DNA of 64,000 bases from Symbiodinium natans (Eukaryota > Sar > Dinophyceae > Suessiales > Symbiodiniaceae): contig CAJNDS010002001.1 in the NCBI GenBank assembly GCA_905221605.1, positions 611,001 to 675,000 of the forward strand, written 5' to 3'. Made by a program: the position numbers and the translations under genes. Positions 1 through 13,912 of this stretch are shown in pieces (the stretch's first letter is position 1; every line of letters begins with the position of its first letter). The notes below the pieces were generated by a model. The model was given only the letters and a program-made list of their open reading frames with translations. It ran no database searches and was not told where the DNA came from.

Positions 1-1060
1 TTAAGCCGCGCCTCACTTGGACTGACCTTGGGGCGGAATCTTAACGGGGCATGAGGAGGGAACCCTCGAAGGGACCCCTAATCTTATTCCCCTAACCCAT
101 ACATAACCCCTATATATATATATACACCTGATATCGTCCCTATATACTTAAGTTGCCCCTCAATAACACCTAAGGTCCCTTGTAAGGGTCCCTCCTTTAA
201 GCCCTTGAGATTCGTTTGTTGGGGGAGGGGGGAGGGGGAGGGGGGGGAGCGTTACTGGAGCGTGGATCCGGGTTTGGGTTTGAAGAGTTTCTGGGCCTAG
301 ATGGGCTTAGGGACGCGAAACCCTAGACCCTAAACCGTAAACCCTAAACCCTAAACTCTAAAGCTCTAAACCCTAAACCCTAAACACTGCTCCACGCTGC
401 TTGTCTGACACCCGGGAGACATCACAAACGCCAAAACCCCAAAACCCAAAACGGGTTTAGGGTTTAGGGTTTAGGGTTTAGGGTTTAGGGTTTAGGCTAA
501 AACCCCCTCAATCCTACAAACCCAAAAAACGCCAAAACCTCCCCTGAACCCCTGAACCCCTGAACCCTCAACCCCTCTACCCCTGAACTGCATTCGCTAT
601 CAAGCCGGACCTTCCGAATTTTCGCCCCAGAGCCTGAAATCCTATCAACCCTATCAACCCTACCAACCATCTCAACCCTATCAACCCTATGTATCCTATC
701 AACCCTCTAAACCCTATCAACCCTAAACGCTAAACCCTAACCCCTATCAACCCTCAACCCTAGAAGAGCTTTCTCCTTCCGCTCTAGGTCTAGCACCCTT
801 GTACCCTGCCTCACCACCCTTTTAGGGTATAAGGGCACTACTCTTATAGGGCTCTTCAGAAGGGGGGTTCAAGGGGGTTATGTAACCCAAGGTTCCCTGA
901 TACCCACTACTTCCTGTGGTTGGGGGAGGGGGGGGGGGGGTAGCCACCCGAAACCCGTGCCCTAAACCCCAAATCCTGAACCCTGAACCCTAAACCCAAA
1001 ACCAAACCCGAAACCCTAAACCCTACCCCTAAACCCCAAACCCTAAACTGCTCCTAAGAG
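1..1060. repeat. Array-rich stretch with no recognisable gene
   Basis: Mostly degenerate CCCTAAA/TTTAGGG units, a G-run at about 932-950 and an AT-rich patch (tatatatata) at 113-122. The stretch at 100-170 resembles 50170-50240, so it is probably another short dispersed element. I see no convincing exon. Confidence 0.6.
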
Positions 1061-1093
1061 GATTTTTCAGAGTCCTGTGGCGCCGGCGGGATC

Positions 1094-1129
1094 TGCTCCA
1101 GGTGCTTTACAAGCTGCCGAAGCTTTGAC
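1094..1129 (-). CDS. Poly(A) polymerase exon 21 (last in window, 3' end uncertain)
   Basis: Encodes [11 protein letters not shown]; with the split codon of exon 20 it reads [15 protein letters not shown], as in the family. The donor is uncertain: GA after CA at 1094 is the nearest option, and the frame stays open a little further (IPPAPQ). Later exons are not visible in 1-1090, which holds arrays and little else. Confidence 0.7.
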
Positions 1130-4100
1130 CTGGACTTAAGGCTTACAGGAGGGTTACAGGGTTTAGGGTTTAGGGTTTAGGGTTTAGGGTTTAGAGTGCA
1201 AAGGGTTTGGAGTACATAGGGCTTAAGGTTTGGGGTTTCGGGTTTAGGGTTTGGCGTGTTTAGGGGTTTAGGGCTTAGAGTACATAGGGTTTAGTGTCGA
1301 CCCCATGGCCCACAACCCGAAACCGAAACCCCAAAACTTGCCCTGTCCTTGCCCCAACCCTGAACCCTAAACCCAATAAGGGTTTACTTTAAACAAGATC
1401 AGGGAAGATTCAAACATGTCTAAGGGGCCGACCCAGGAAAGGGATCGTAATCCCTAAACTCTAAGGGTAGTTACATGGTCCCTATAGCATGGGCCCTTCA
1501 AAGGGGACTATGTTCTTCATAATTACCCTAAACCCTAAACCCTAAACCCTAAACCCTAAACCCTAAACCCTAAACCCTAAACCCTAAACCCTAAACCTAT
1601 ACAACCCAAGGGCCCAGACATCAGAACCCTGTGAGGAAAGAACTACCCTTAGAAACCCGATGAACCCTAAACCCTATGGACCCCCAAACCAAAAAAAACC
1701 TGAACCCTAAACCCTGAACCCTGAACCCTGAACCCTAAACCCTAAACCCTAACCCTGAACCCTGAACCCTGAACCCTAAACCCTAAACCCTACCTATACC
1801 CTAAACCCTAAGCCGAAAGCTCGTCTCTCCCTGAGCCGACAACTCCACGTGAGTCTCGGGATCCGGCTCGATCCAGCCAGTCCATTTTGTGAAGACCTGG
1901 CTTTGAGGGTTTGTAGGGTGTCGGCCCTAAACCCTAAACCCTAAACCCTAAACCCTAAACCCAAACCCTAAACCCTAAACCCTAAACCCTAATCCCGAAA
2001 AACATGTACTTTGGGCTGCTCCTTGTAATCTCTGAGGAGGCTAGGAGCGTATACTGATGAAGATCACAGGAGGCTGTGGTCTCCTAGATCAGGTTGTGAG
2101 GTTCAGTGTATAGGGTCATGTTTAATGTTTAGGGTTTAGGGTTTAGGGTTTACGGTGTGGGAGGGTACGGGGTTCCGGGTTTCAGGTTTGGGATGTAGCA
2201 AATGTGGGTTGAGGGCTTGTAGATGCAGTTGTAAGCTTTACGTGAAACTTGAAGGTTCGTTTAGGGTTTAGGGTATCCCATGGTTCCCTCACACTCCCCA
2301 CTGAGGCCCCCTAAGCTTCCCTAAGGTTCCCTAGGCGCCTGCCCCCCATGAACCTCCCCTCTTCTTCAGCTCGGCGAAGGAATGTGAGCCGCGCCCATCC
2401 AAGGCCATGCGCGTCGTTGCAATGAACCAATTTTGCACACGCGCCATGCGTGAGTAGGCTACATATGTACTGAAGACTGGAAGCCGAGGCACGTAGATTT
2501 GCCGGAACTTGGCAGTAGCCGGTCCGGCACACCAGCAAGGTGGACGATCTTGCGCGTGCCGCACTGCGACTTGCACGTGCACCATTGCATCCCGAGGTAA
2601 CGGCTTAGGTAGCGGTCGAGAACCCTACCATGGCCCAGGCCGGATATGTATTCCAGCGATTTGGCAAGGCCAATCCTCGGGTTCGATGATGGCACATGTG
2701 TGAAATCAGGGTTTAGGCTGAAGGCATCACTGCAAAGCGGTCTTCCCAAAGAGGGTGAGATCCCACCCGCGGACTAAGAAACGTGTCTCCTTTGTAAGGG
2801 TGTACGGAGTTTGTTTTGATGTATGAGCCTTGCTTACAAGGAGTACAACTTAACAAGCGCCCAAAAAAGGATGATTTTGAACAAGCTCCAACATGAAGTA
2901 TACCCTAACCCTAAACCCTAAACCCTAAACCCTAAACCCTAAACCCTAAACCCTAAACCCTAAACCCTAAACCCTAAACCCTAAACCCTAACCCTAAACC
3001 CTAAACCCTAAACCCTAAACCCTAAACCCTAAACCCTAAACACTCTCACCAATACTTAATCAGGAGCCTTGAGCACCGCAAAAGCGGCAGTATCAGCTTC
3101 AACCCTACTTAGGGTTTAGGGTTTTGGGTTTAGGGTTTAGGGTTCAGGGTTTAGGGTTTAGGGTGGGATTTCGCAAGAGGGTCAGCTTCATGAACTTCCC
3201 CCAACAAAACTACCACAATGGCTAAACAAAAACCAACCCCCACCCCAAATGGCATTTTCAGGGTTGAGGGTTGATGCGGTTAAGGTTTCGTTTCAGGGGG
3301 TTTAAAGGGATTTTGGGCTATCAGGGTGTTCTTCATGTCAAAGTCCAAAAACCCGATTGTGGGGGGGGGGGGTGCATGATACTTGTACCATGCGTAAACA
3401 CGTGTAAATCACACGCGCACACACATCTTTAAGAGCATGAGTGCTTTAAAATGGTTGTCAGGGTCTTGAATCGATCTAGCCAGAAAAGTTGATATGTACC
3501 TTGCAAGGGACTTCCATGCCTCTTTCTCACCTGCATCTACTATTTACTTAAGAACCCCCACAGAATAAAAAGTAATACTCCCTATGTTACACTTGTAAGG
3601 AAGAACTTTATTTCTTTGAGAGTCTTAAGCAATTGGTATGCGTTTGGCCAGTTCTATCTCCGCACCTTGAATAGTTCAGGGGTTCAGGGGTACAAAAGGG
3701 GCCGATAATCCCTCCAGGGCATAGCTCTTGAAGGGTGCTCTGGCGAACACACTTGCCAAACACCCGAAACCCGAGACCCTAAACCCGAAACTCCTCAACC
3801 CTAACCCCTAAACCCTAAAACTCCTAAACCCTAAACTCCTAAACCCTTAACCCTAAAACTCCTAAACCCTAAACCCATAACACCCTCAACTCGAAAACTG
3901 CCCAAGAGCTCGGAACGTCGCCTGCGGCGTGGAAGACAGCACCTCTATGAGTAGGAAGAACTTGTGCTGGTTGAAGAAGGGGAGCGGCCTGCATGGAGGT
4001 TTAGGGTTTAGGGTTTAGGGTTTAGGGTTTAGGGTTTAGGGTTTAAAGTTTACCATCAGCCCTAAATGCGAAATCCCCAAACCCCTGACCCTAAGCCCCA

Positions 4101-7100
4101 AGCCCTACCGGAAACCCGTTTGAGGTCCGCTATCATTGCTTCGCGGTCAACAGGGTTGTTTAGCTTTTGACTAGATGTCGCGTACCAGGGTCTCCAATGG
4201 ACAGGAAAGCTGCAGCTGAGGGCCCAATGATTTGCGCCAAGTCGCCAAACGCAGGCGAAGCGCGTGATGGGGGCAATTTGCTTGGCAACTGAATCGGCCT
4301 GTCTTTGTCGGGCAGCAATGAAGTCAATCTGCGAGGTATATTCGCCCCATTTGAAGGTGTATCTTGGGGCTCGGCCACTCCAGGTGTTAAGAAGACACAT
4401 CTGGTGTTCCTGCAAGATCAGTGTCAACATCAGTGGCTGGTCCGGGGCTCCAGGCATTGTTCTCGGCCCCACGCATTTGGAGTGCGGGCGGAACTGAGTG
4501 TTCCAGTCTCCTGCTATGATGAGGAAGCCGCGCTTCTCAACGACCCCCTACCCTACTCTTGAGTACCTACCGAAAACCCAAAACCCAAAACCGCAGGGGT
4601 TGCTTCAGACTCAGGTCTCAGGGAGCTGTGTTGCAAGTAGAGTTGGGCGTGCACTAACTTGGGCTATCCTACATACAACCTTAAACCCCATCTACAGGAT
4701 TCCTGGGTAATTGCCCTACAGGACGTCGGCTTAGGTTTTATGATGGTCTAGGGTACCTTCCCCCTAATCCTAACAGTCCTTGATAGGCAAAAAGCAGGCG
4801 GTACTAACATCTCCCTAAACCCTTAACCCTGCGTTCTGAAAAGCTCTCCATCCCAAAAAACCAAAAGACATCAAAGCCCTCAACCCTGAACTCCAAACTA
4901 AAACAAAGCAAAAAAGCATGTAGAATTAACACCAAACCCAAAAGGCCGCAAGGTCGTCAGCCCTTAATCCCTAAATCCGAAAGTCATGCAACGCTATGCC
5001 CCAATCCCAATCTCTACCCCCTGAACCCTCAAGACCCACACTCTAAACCCTAAACCCGAAACCCTAAGCCCCCTTTAAATACTAAAGCAGCCTCAGTATG
5101 CAGCTGGGCTTGAGAGGTGGCAGATGACAGCGGCTTGGGGTCCGAGCCCTCAAGGTCCATGTACTCTGAGGTTTAGGGTTAGGGTTTAGGGTTTAGGGCT
5201 TAGGGTGTTTAGGGTTTGGGGGGTTTATCTAGTGTTTTAGGGGTTGAGGGTTTGCTACTGTGTGCTTAAGAACCCCCCCCAAAAACAAAGTTCTTCCTTA
5301 CAAGTTGGGTCATGTGAATGATTATCCTCTTTGTATTTATGTTTCTTTTTTTGAGGGGCCCTGTTTCATATCCCTGTTGGGGAGCTTAAGGGTTTAGAGC
5401 TTTGTTTTCGGGTTTAGGACTTAGGGCTTTAGGGTTAGGGCCTAGGGTGTGTTGTCAACCTTGGCTTCATAAGCCCTGAACCGCCAAGTAAGGCGAAGAG
5501 CATTTACTGGGTTGGTCTTTAAACCCTCTGAAAAAACATGTATAGATAGGGTCCCCTATAAACCCCAATAAGGAAAAGAAACAACCTAGTTTAGGGCTTC
5601 AGGTTTTGGGGCGTCATTGATGGTTTTGGGGCGTACTGGATGAGCCTGTAGATGTCGCTCCACTTGCACCTTCCTCGCTCCACCTGGATGGCGAGGTTCA
5701 GGGTCAAACGTGTATAAGGTTTGGGTTGGTCCCCCTTAGACTAACTTAGGTCCACTTTTGGGGTTCAGGATTTAGGGTTTAGGGTTCGTGGTGCTTGGTT
5801 TGGGGCTAGTGTTAACCCTAAACCCTAAACCTTAAGGGCCATGTACTGGTTTCCTACTATCCCCAGCTGTCTCAAGAAGCCGCGCAAACCCTGACCCCTA
5901 CCCCGCAACTAAACCCCTCTACTAGTATCCTGAAGCCTACTCAAGCCTTAAACCCAAAAATGTTAAACCCGGTATCGAGTTCCAAGTGTAAAATTTGAGT
6001 CCTCCATCTTGCACCTGCAATTTGCCGGCCACATTGCTCTTCGCACCTTCCAAGCTCCTCAGACCCATCATTGACGTTCTCGGGAACAACAGTGGGGTGT
6101 ACAACTGACCCGCGCTGTCTGCCTCTTTGCGCAGCTGCACAGTGCCTGGTCGCCATGCCTGTCTGCTGTCATAACCCTAAACCCTAAACCCTAAACCAGC
6201 TTCCGACATGGAGCCTCTTTGAGCGCACCCCCTAGTCCCTTCCTTGAAAGGGATGAGGATTTATTTCTGCCAGTGTTCGCATAAAAACTATACCCAGCGG
6301 GGTATTCCCAGAGCCGTGCCCCCCTAACCCCTAAACAAATTAAATGTCTATGGGTTTTAGGTAACCCCTAGATTAAATGTCTGTGGGTTTTAGGGGTTTA
6401 GGCCGGTTTTGGTGTTGGGGGGGGGGGGGGGGGAGGGCATAAAAGCAACCCTCTGTCGTATACCATTGCGGAGGTGCATACTTAGGGTAGTGACATGGGT
6501 CTCTTAATTGTGTGTGCCCTTACGGGTGGACCCCACCTTATGCCAAGGGCCCGTGCTTCAAAACCCTGTAAAGTAGGCAAAGGACCACATTAAGGGACCA
6601 TGCAACTAACCTTTTGGTAAAACCTGAACCCTAACCCCCCCATAACCCCTCTAACCCTTCTACCCACTATCCTATAACCCGTGCAACCCCTAAACCTCTG
6701 CACCCCAGAATGCTTTCGGGCTTGTTAAGGATGGGTAGTTGTGTTTGTTTAAAGTCTAAGGGCAGCTACATGGTCCCTTAGCATGGGCCCTTAAAAGGGT
6801 ACCCCTTGTATACCCCTTGTATACCCAATACAAATCCGCCGAGGCCTCGGGCCGGAGGTGTAAAGGTTGTCAGAACAGGCACCCCCCTCCAAATCCTCCC
6901 CCCACACCCAAAGCCCTTTTTCGGACCCCTTTTTTTGGCCTCAAATGGGTACCCCCCCTGGGAAACCGGGGTCCGCAAGCGGACGGTTCGCCATGGACCA
7001 GAGGCAGTTGAAGCCCCTCCCAGCAGGGCCCCCCCCCTCTTCCCCCCCACCACCCCACCCCCCCCCCAACCCCCCCCCCCCCCCCTCCCCACCCACCCCC

Positions 7101-10100
7101 CCCCCCCGCTCCCCTCCCCCCACCCTGCCGAAGAGTCGCCTTAAAACCTTAAGGGGCCTGGCTCAACCCTACGATCACTCCAAGCCAAACCCTCAACCCC
7201 AAAGCGTGAACCTTGAGCCCTAAACTAACCCTCAACCCCAAACCCCAAACCATAAACCATAAACCCGGAACCCGGAACCCTCAACCCTCAACCCTCAATC
7301 CTCAACCCAACCCTTATTGCTTGGGGTCCAGCGACTTGGGCGCTGCGGAATCACCATGCTCACGCGGATGCGCTGGGCCGGGCCGAGGCGGGTCGCGTAG
7401 CGCTAAAATTAAGGGCCGATACATCAGAATCCTTTAACGGAAGTTCGGGAACATGCTAGGGGCTCATGAAACTACCCTCAGACAAAGGTACATGGACAAC
7501 CCTCAGCACTAGAACTGCGGACCTGCTCGATCACCTTGTTCGCCCGAGTCAGCTCCTCGAGAATGATTCGCTTTGTCCTGGCCCACATGGGGTTTACGAA
7601 AATAGGGGTACCTTATTGGGGTCCTTATTGTAAGGGAGTCCTACTATTTGGGGTCTAATTTTAGGGGTCCCCTATTTTCGTAAACTCCACATCGTCAGGC
7701 TCTCAGTCTGAAAGCCCGAATCGGCACATACTCCACCCCTGAGCCTGCTGAACAAAACCTCAACCATAAATTGTTTGCAGCAACTATAGTTCTACTTGCA
7801 GTAGGAAGGAACGGCGCTGACGATTACTCGAGCTCCTCAATTCCGGGGGTTGTACCTTGGACCCATATGGTTGCACCCTTCGGTTTTGGCGACCCGTTTT
7901 AAAGATCCTCAAGGAGCTAGATGGGGATCTTTTTGGGGTACAACCGTAGGGGTACGAGTCTTAACCCCTTGACCAAAGCACACAAATTCCTCGCCGCACC
8001 TGCACAACTTCTGCACCCTTGGATTGACCCTAAACCCTAAACCCTAAACCCTGAACCCTGAACTCTAAACCCTGACACCAACCAAACATGACTGAAGCCG
8101 GAAAATAACTGCCGACTAGGCGGTTCCGAAAATTCCGAAAATTCGGGACCCTAGGCCCTTAGCCCAAAACACCTTCTCGGGGTTCCTGCAGCCTGGATCC
8201 TAAACCCTAAACCCTAAACCCTAAATCCTAAACCCTAAGGATCTTGCGGGGCTCTTGAAAGAGTTCCCCATTTGCGAGATGCTCGTATCATTCGGGGGGT
8301 TGAGCCACATTCGGGGCCAAGGCGGGTCGGTGTTGCCAGTTGCTCTTAAGGGGTTTAGGGTTTAGGGTTTAGGGTTTAGGGTTTAGGGTTTAGGGTTTAG
8401 GGTTTAGGGGATACAGTAAGGGCTTATGGTGTTGGTGCAGGTTCAGGGTTTGGGTTTAGGGTTTGGGTTTAGGGTACGGGCAAGAGGTCCATCATCTAAA
8501 TCGATCCTCATGTCAGGCGTGAATTAAGGTTTTTTGACTGAGTTGTGCAAGTGACACTGGGAACTTTATGAAACCGCTGAAGATCTGAACCGGCTACTCC
8601 CTACCCCCCACACACACACAGACACACAAATTGACAGAGCATGGAAAACAACAAAAACAAGTGCCGAAGATGCCTCTGCTTGCGATTGTTGAAGCAGGTC
8701 GTGGCGACTGGTCGGCACGTTGTCCGTGTCTTCGGTCATCGTGCATCTGTCTGCGGCAAAGGACTCCCACATGGAGCTCCAGTCCTTCTCGGACATCCGC
8801 TCGGCCGTCAGCTCACAGCAATCCTTTTTCAGGAGCATTGTGCTGCCGGACTGCTCAGGCCCGTGGTTTACGTGGGGGGAAGGGCGTAGCGATGAACAGC
8901 GTGGGTCGCAACCCACTTTCGCTTGTGGCACTGAGAACGTTGTTCCACCGCCGGATGGGCACATTCTGGCTCAGTGAACATGCGTGCCCTGGTGCCTAGC
9001 ACAGTCCTAGGAATCGAGGAATACAAAGGGCACTCGTTTTCGGGTTTGGTGTTTAGGGTTTACGGTTTAGGGTTTAGGGTTGAAGGGCGTATAAGGGAAC
9101 CTCAACCCAAAAACGACGAATGAGGGCCTACTCTGGGCTCGAGCCCCAAACCTGAACCCTAAACCCGAGAAGGCCTACAAACTAAACCTCAAGACAAAAA
9201 AGGAATGAGGAGATACTCTGGGCTCGAGCCACAAACCCTAAACCCTAAACCCTAAACCCTAAACCCTAAACCCTAACCCTAAACCCTAAACCCTAAACCC
9301 TACACCCTAAACCCTAAACCCTAAACCCTAAACCCTAAACCCTAAACCCTAAACCCTAAACCCAATAAGGCCTACCCTGACTCCCAGGGGAACAGAGTCT
9401 CAGAGGTCCATCTGTTTGAGGCCGGGTCGCAACCCAAAGAAAGCCGACATCCCAAACATGTGTTATACGGTTGAGGGTTAAGGGTTTAGGGTTTGGAGTT
9501 TAGGGTTTAGGGTTTAGGGTTTAGGGTTTAGGCTTTGGAGTTTAGGGTTTAGGGTTAAGGGTTTGGAGTTTAGCGTTTAAAGGTTTCTTATCCCACATCC
9601 TGGCCCCGGACGATCCCCCCGGCCCTTGCAAGGCATGCCAGTCGGGCGTTTCCGAGACGTTGTGGGTGGAGTTCATGCACCTGGACAAACCATTTGAATG
9701 CTTCCGAGTAACCCTTGGGGTCAATGTACCTAAATAGGGAATACGTGGGCCTTGAAGTACCTCCTGTATATGGACTTTGGGGCCCAGGTCCAGGTATATA
9801 AAAATGAGTCACATGGACCCTTTGGGTACTACTATACTTCCGAGTAAGGTACCCTAAACCCTACCTCGGACCCAACTTGCCAACAGCTTTTACGGGACGC
9901 TACGAAATAGGCGGTACTTACTACCAAACTGTAGGTAACCAGGGTCCCAGGGAAATAACTCTGACTCTGAGTACCCCTAAACCTTAAACCCTAAGTCCAA
10001 ACCCTAAATCCCAAGCCCTAAACCCTAAAACCCTAACCCTAAACCCTAAACCCTAAACCCTAAAACCTAAACCCTAAACACCTTTTTCAGGGTTCATCCC

Positions 10101-13100
10101 CAAGGATCCAGTGCTGCTCAATGGCGGGAAGGCCGGGGTGATGACGGGCATCAGGTGCAGACGGTCCTGTGGGTACACCTTCGCTGCGTTTAGGGTTTAG
10201 GGTTTAGGGTTTAGGGTTTCGGGTTTCGGGTTTAGGGTTTAGGGTTTAGGGTTTAGGGTTTAGGGTTTAGGGTTTAGGGGTTAGGGTTTAGGGTTTAGGG
10301 TTTAGGGTTTAGGGTTTAGGGTTTAGGGTTTAGGGTTTAGGGCTTAGGGTTTAGCCTTCGCTTCAGCAAGTGCTTTTTGGGGTTTAGGGTTTAGGGCTTG
10401 GGGTTCAGGGAGCATCGAAAGCCCAGGCATGAACTAGTCAGGCAGTGTGTTCTCGAAATTGGGTCCCTTTTTGGGGTCCTTTTCAGAAGGTGCCGCACGA
10501 TATTAGGGCCCAAGAAGGGACCCTAATTCAGAACTGCTCATGGGCACACAGTGACATGTGAGGAACCTGCCAAGTCCACCTGCGAAGCCTCAAGATTGAA
10601 ACACCAAAGGTTATGCTACCCTAAACCCTAAACCCTAAAAATTAAAAACCCTAAACCCTAAACCCTAAACCCTAAACCCTAAACCCTAGACCCTAGACCC
10701 TAGACCCTAAACCCTAAACCCTAAACCCTAAACCCTGAACCCTAAACCCTAAACCCTAAACCCTAACCCTTTATGAGGCTCGGCTTGGGGTCTAAGCTTG
10801 TTCTGGGAGTTTAGCGCTTGGAAGAAGTGAAGCGGTACAGTGAAGCGTCCTTCAAGAAACGCTCGAATTTCACACTCCCAAGACCTAAATTCAGAACCAA
10901 ACAGCCCAAAAAGTGTGATAGCCTCGAACCCGAAAGCCCCGAAAGCCCTAAAACTTCCCGGAACCTCAATCCCTCACAGACCCTAACCCTAAACCCTAAA
11001 CCCTAAACCCTAAACCCTAAACCCTAAACCCTAAACCCTAAACCCTAAACCGCCCTAAACCCTAAACCCTAAACCCTAACCCTAAACCCCCAACCCTAAG
11101 AGCCCTGCGGGACCTTGGGATTCCAAATCTTGAAGTTCATGAGACCGGGCTCAGACCTCCACCCCCAAGTGGAGAATTTGGGGCCGGGTTCAGGGTTCGG
11201 GTTTAGGGTTTAGGGTTTAGGGATAGGGTTTAGGGTTTAGGGTTTAGGGTTTAGGGTTTAGGGTTTAGGGTTTAGGGTTTAGGGTTTGGAGTTCAGGGAT
11301 CAGGGTTTGGGAATTAGGGATTAGGGTCTTGGGTTTTGGGGTTTCGGGCTGAAAGACTTTAGGTTTAGGGGTTCAGGGATTCAGGGTTTGGCGGGCGGGG
11401 GGGGGGGTTAGGGTCTAGGCTGCAGCTGTACCCAAGAGCGGACCTCCTAAACCCTAAACCCTAAACCCTAAAAGTTTATAGGGTTTAGGATTTAGGGTTT
11501 CGGGCCTTGGGTTTGGTCCACTGCTGGCTCCAACCATTAGTCGGTAGCCCAAGGCAGATTAGGGTTTAGGGTTTAGGCTTTAGGGTTTAGGCTTTAGGGT
11601 TCAGGGTTTAGGGTTTAGGCTTTAGGGTTTAGGGTGAAGCGAGCCTGACAGCTTTTTCAGATTGACCTCCACACTTCATTGGCGACCAGCTCTCCAAGCG
11701 CGTTGCAATGGACCAAGTCATGAGGTACTCCCATCGAGTACGCAGCTGCTGACACCATGGTTCCATATGCAACTGACCTGTGTCGGTTGGAGTTGCAGTA
11801 GAGCAACAGGACCATTTTGAGCGATTGAGTAGCCGTCTACCCTCATCTTCATCTAGGGTCCCATCCTGAACCCCTGGGCGTCTGCCGACACAGCCCCCCG
11901 TTGGAGCTTCCAAGTAAGGTGAACTGCGAACATGGGTTTAGGATGAGTAGTGATGGGTTTCCCTATACTTGACCATAGAGGGTCTTAGGGATGATGTTCC
12001 AACTGCCTGGAGTTTACTATACTTGGAGGTTCATGGTGCTTATTAACCAATTATAACTGTACTTATAACTGTACTTATAACCATATTAGGGCACTTAACG
12101 GGTCCTAATCAGTGGGCTATAAGTACGATTATAACTGGCTAACAACCCAAAACCCTAAACCCTCAACCTTAAACACTAAAGTAAATGGTGACGGCGGTAC
12201 TCAGGAGACAGGCCCGCATGTGGCAGCCAAGACCCTCTTTCCCAATTGACGGATTTCGGGCGCCCGAGCTGATGGCAGAACAGCCAGGGGTAAGCTCCCG
12301 CGGGTTAGGGTTTAGGGTTTAGGGCTTAGGGATTAGGGATTCGAGTTTAGAGTTTAGGGTTGAAGCCTTCTTGGCTCGAGCTCCCCGGAACAGAGGACCG
12401 GGCTGATGATTTTAATGATTTCCGCGATTTCTCGACGACATTTGAGACCCACAAGGAATTTGTGAGGAAGGTGGCGGTTTAGGGTTTAGGGTTTAGGGTT
12501 TAGGGTTTAGCGTTTAGGGTTTAGGGTTTAGGGTTTAGGGTTTAGGGGTTAGGGTTTAGTGTCGGAGGACCATGCCAAAACGCGCACTGGTCAATACGAT
12601 GCTTGACCCCCTCGCATTTCCCCACACGAAGCTCTACGTCTCTCAGGGTTTAGGGCTTATATGGCGGTTTCCGAAATAAGGGGTACCTTTTTGGGGTCCT
12701 TATTATAATTGTATAAGGAAACCCTACTAGTTGGGGTCTATTTTGGGGGTCCCTTATTCTCGTAAACCCGCAGAAAGTTGTTTTGAAAATATTGTTCTTT
12801 CTTTTTTGGGTTTGAGGGGTTAAGGTTGGGGTTTAGGGTTTAGTGGGTTGGGTTTAGGGGTCAGGGTTTGGGTTTTTGGGTGCCCGGACTCTTTGACGTT
12901 GGAGTTTGAGAGCTTGCGGTTTCACATCACTCCTTGATCACCTACCCTAAACACTATAGCTGAACCCTAAACCCTAAACCCTAAACCCTAAACCCTAAAC
13001 CCTAAACCCTAAACCCTAAACCCTAAACCCTAAACCCTTACATAAACAACAGCTCAAGGACTTCCCCAGCCCAGCGGCTTCTCTTGCATGCGCGTCAGCG

Positions 13101-13419
13101 CCACCGGGTTCTTCCACTCCCACCTGAACCCCAGGTTGCCAAGCCCTAAACCCTAAACCCTGAACCCTGAACCCTAAACCCTAAACCCTAAACCTTAAAC
13201 CCCTCAACCCTAAGCCCTAAGCCCTAAACCCTAAACCCTGAATCCTAAACCCTAAACCCTAAATCCTGAGGAGGGAGGGAGGGTTATGGTGCCCGAACCT
13301 CGCCAGCCGATCTCTGCAACTATAAAGCCGTTTGGTCTTGTCTCAGGGCGGTTTAGGGCTTAGGGTTTCGGGATTTTAAGGCCGGACTTCAGAGTTCGGA
13401 GTGCTTGACGAATTCGGTG

Positions 13420-13455
<36 letters not shown>

Positions 13456-13876
13456 TCTGTGTCTGTGTCTGTGTCTGTGTCTGTGTCTGTGTCTGTGTCT
13501 GTGTCTGTGTCTGTGTCTGTGTCTGTGTCTGTGTCTGTGTCTGTGTCTGTGTCTGTGTGTGTCTGTGTCTGTGTCTGTGTCTGTGTCTGTGTCTGTGTCT
13601 GTGTCTGTGTCTGTGTCTGTGTCTGTGTCTGTGTCTGTGTCTGTGTCTGTGTCTGTGTCTGTGTGTCTGTGTGTCTGTGTGTCTGTGTGTCTGTGTCTGT
13701 GTGTCTGTGTCTGTGTGTCTGTGTCTGTGTGTCTGTGTCTGTGTGTCTGTGTCTCTGTGTCTGTGTGTCTGTGGGTATGTTGTGTCTTGTGTCTGTGTCT
13801 GTGTCTCTGTGTCTCTGTGTCTGTGTCTGTGTCTGTGTCTGTGTCTGTGTCTGGTCTGTGCTGTGCCTTGCCTGTG

Positions 13877-13912
<36 letters not shown>

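Noticed and set aside
1-3100. A chromosome end (telomere) at the left edge
   Set aside because: Arrays are short, interrupted, in both orientations, and continue throughout the window among genes.
6778-7223. Proline- and glycine-rich ORFs near the C-run
   Set aside because: Translation of a poly(C) tract on both strands.
8566-8964. 132-codon ORF as a poly(A) polymerase exon
   Set aside because: Exons 16 and 17 join in phase to give the expected NVSETTKRI; the ORF is not needed.
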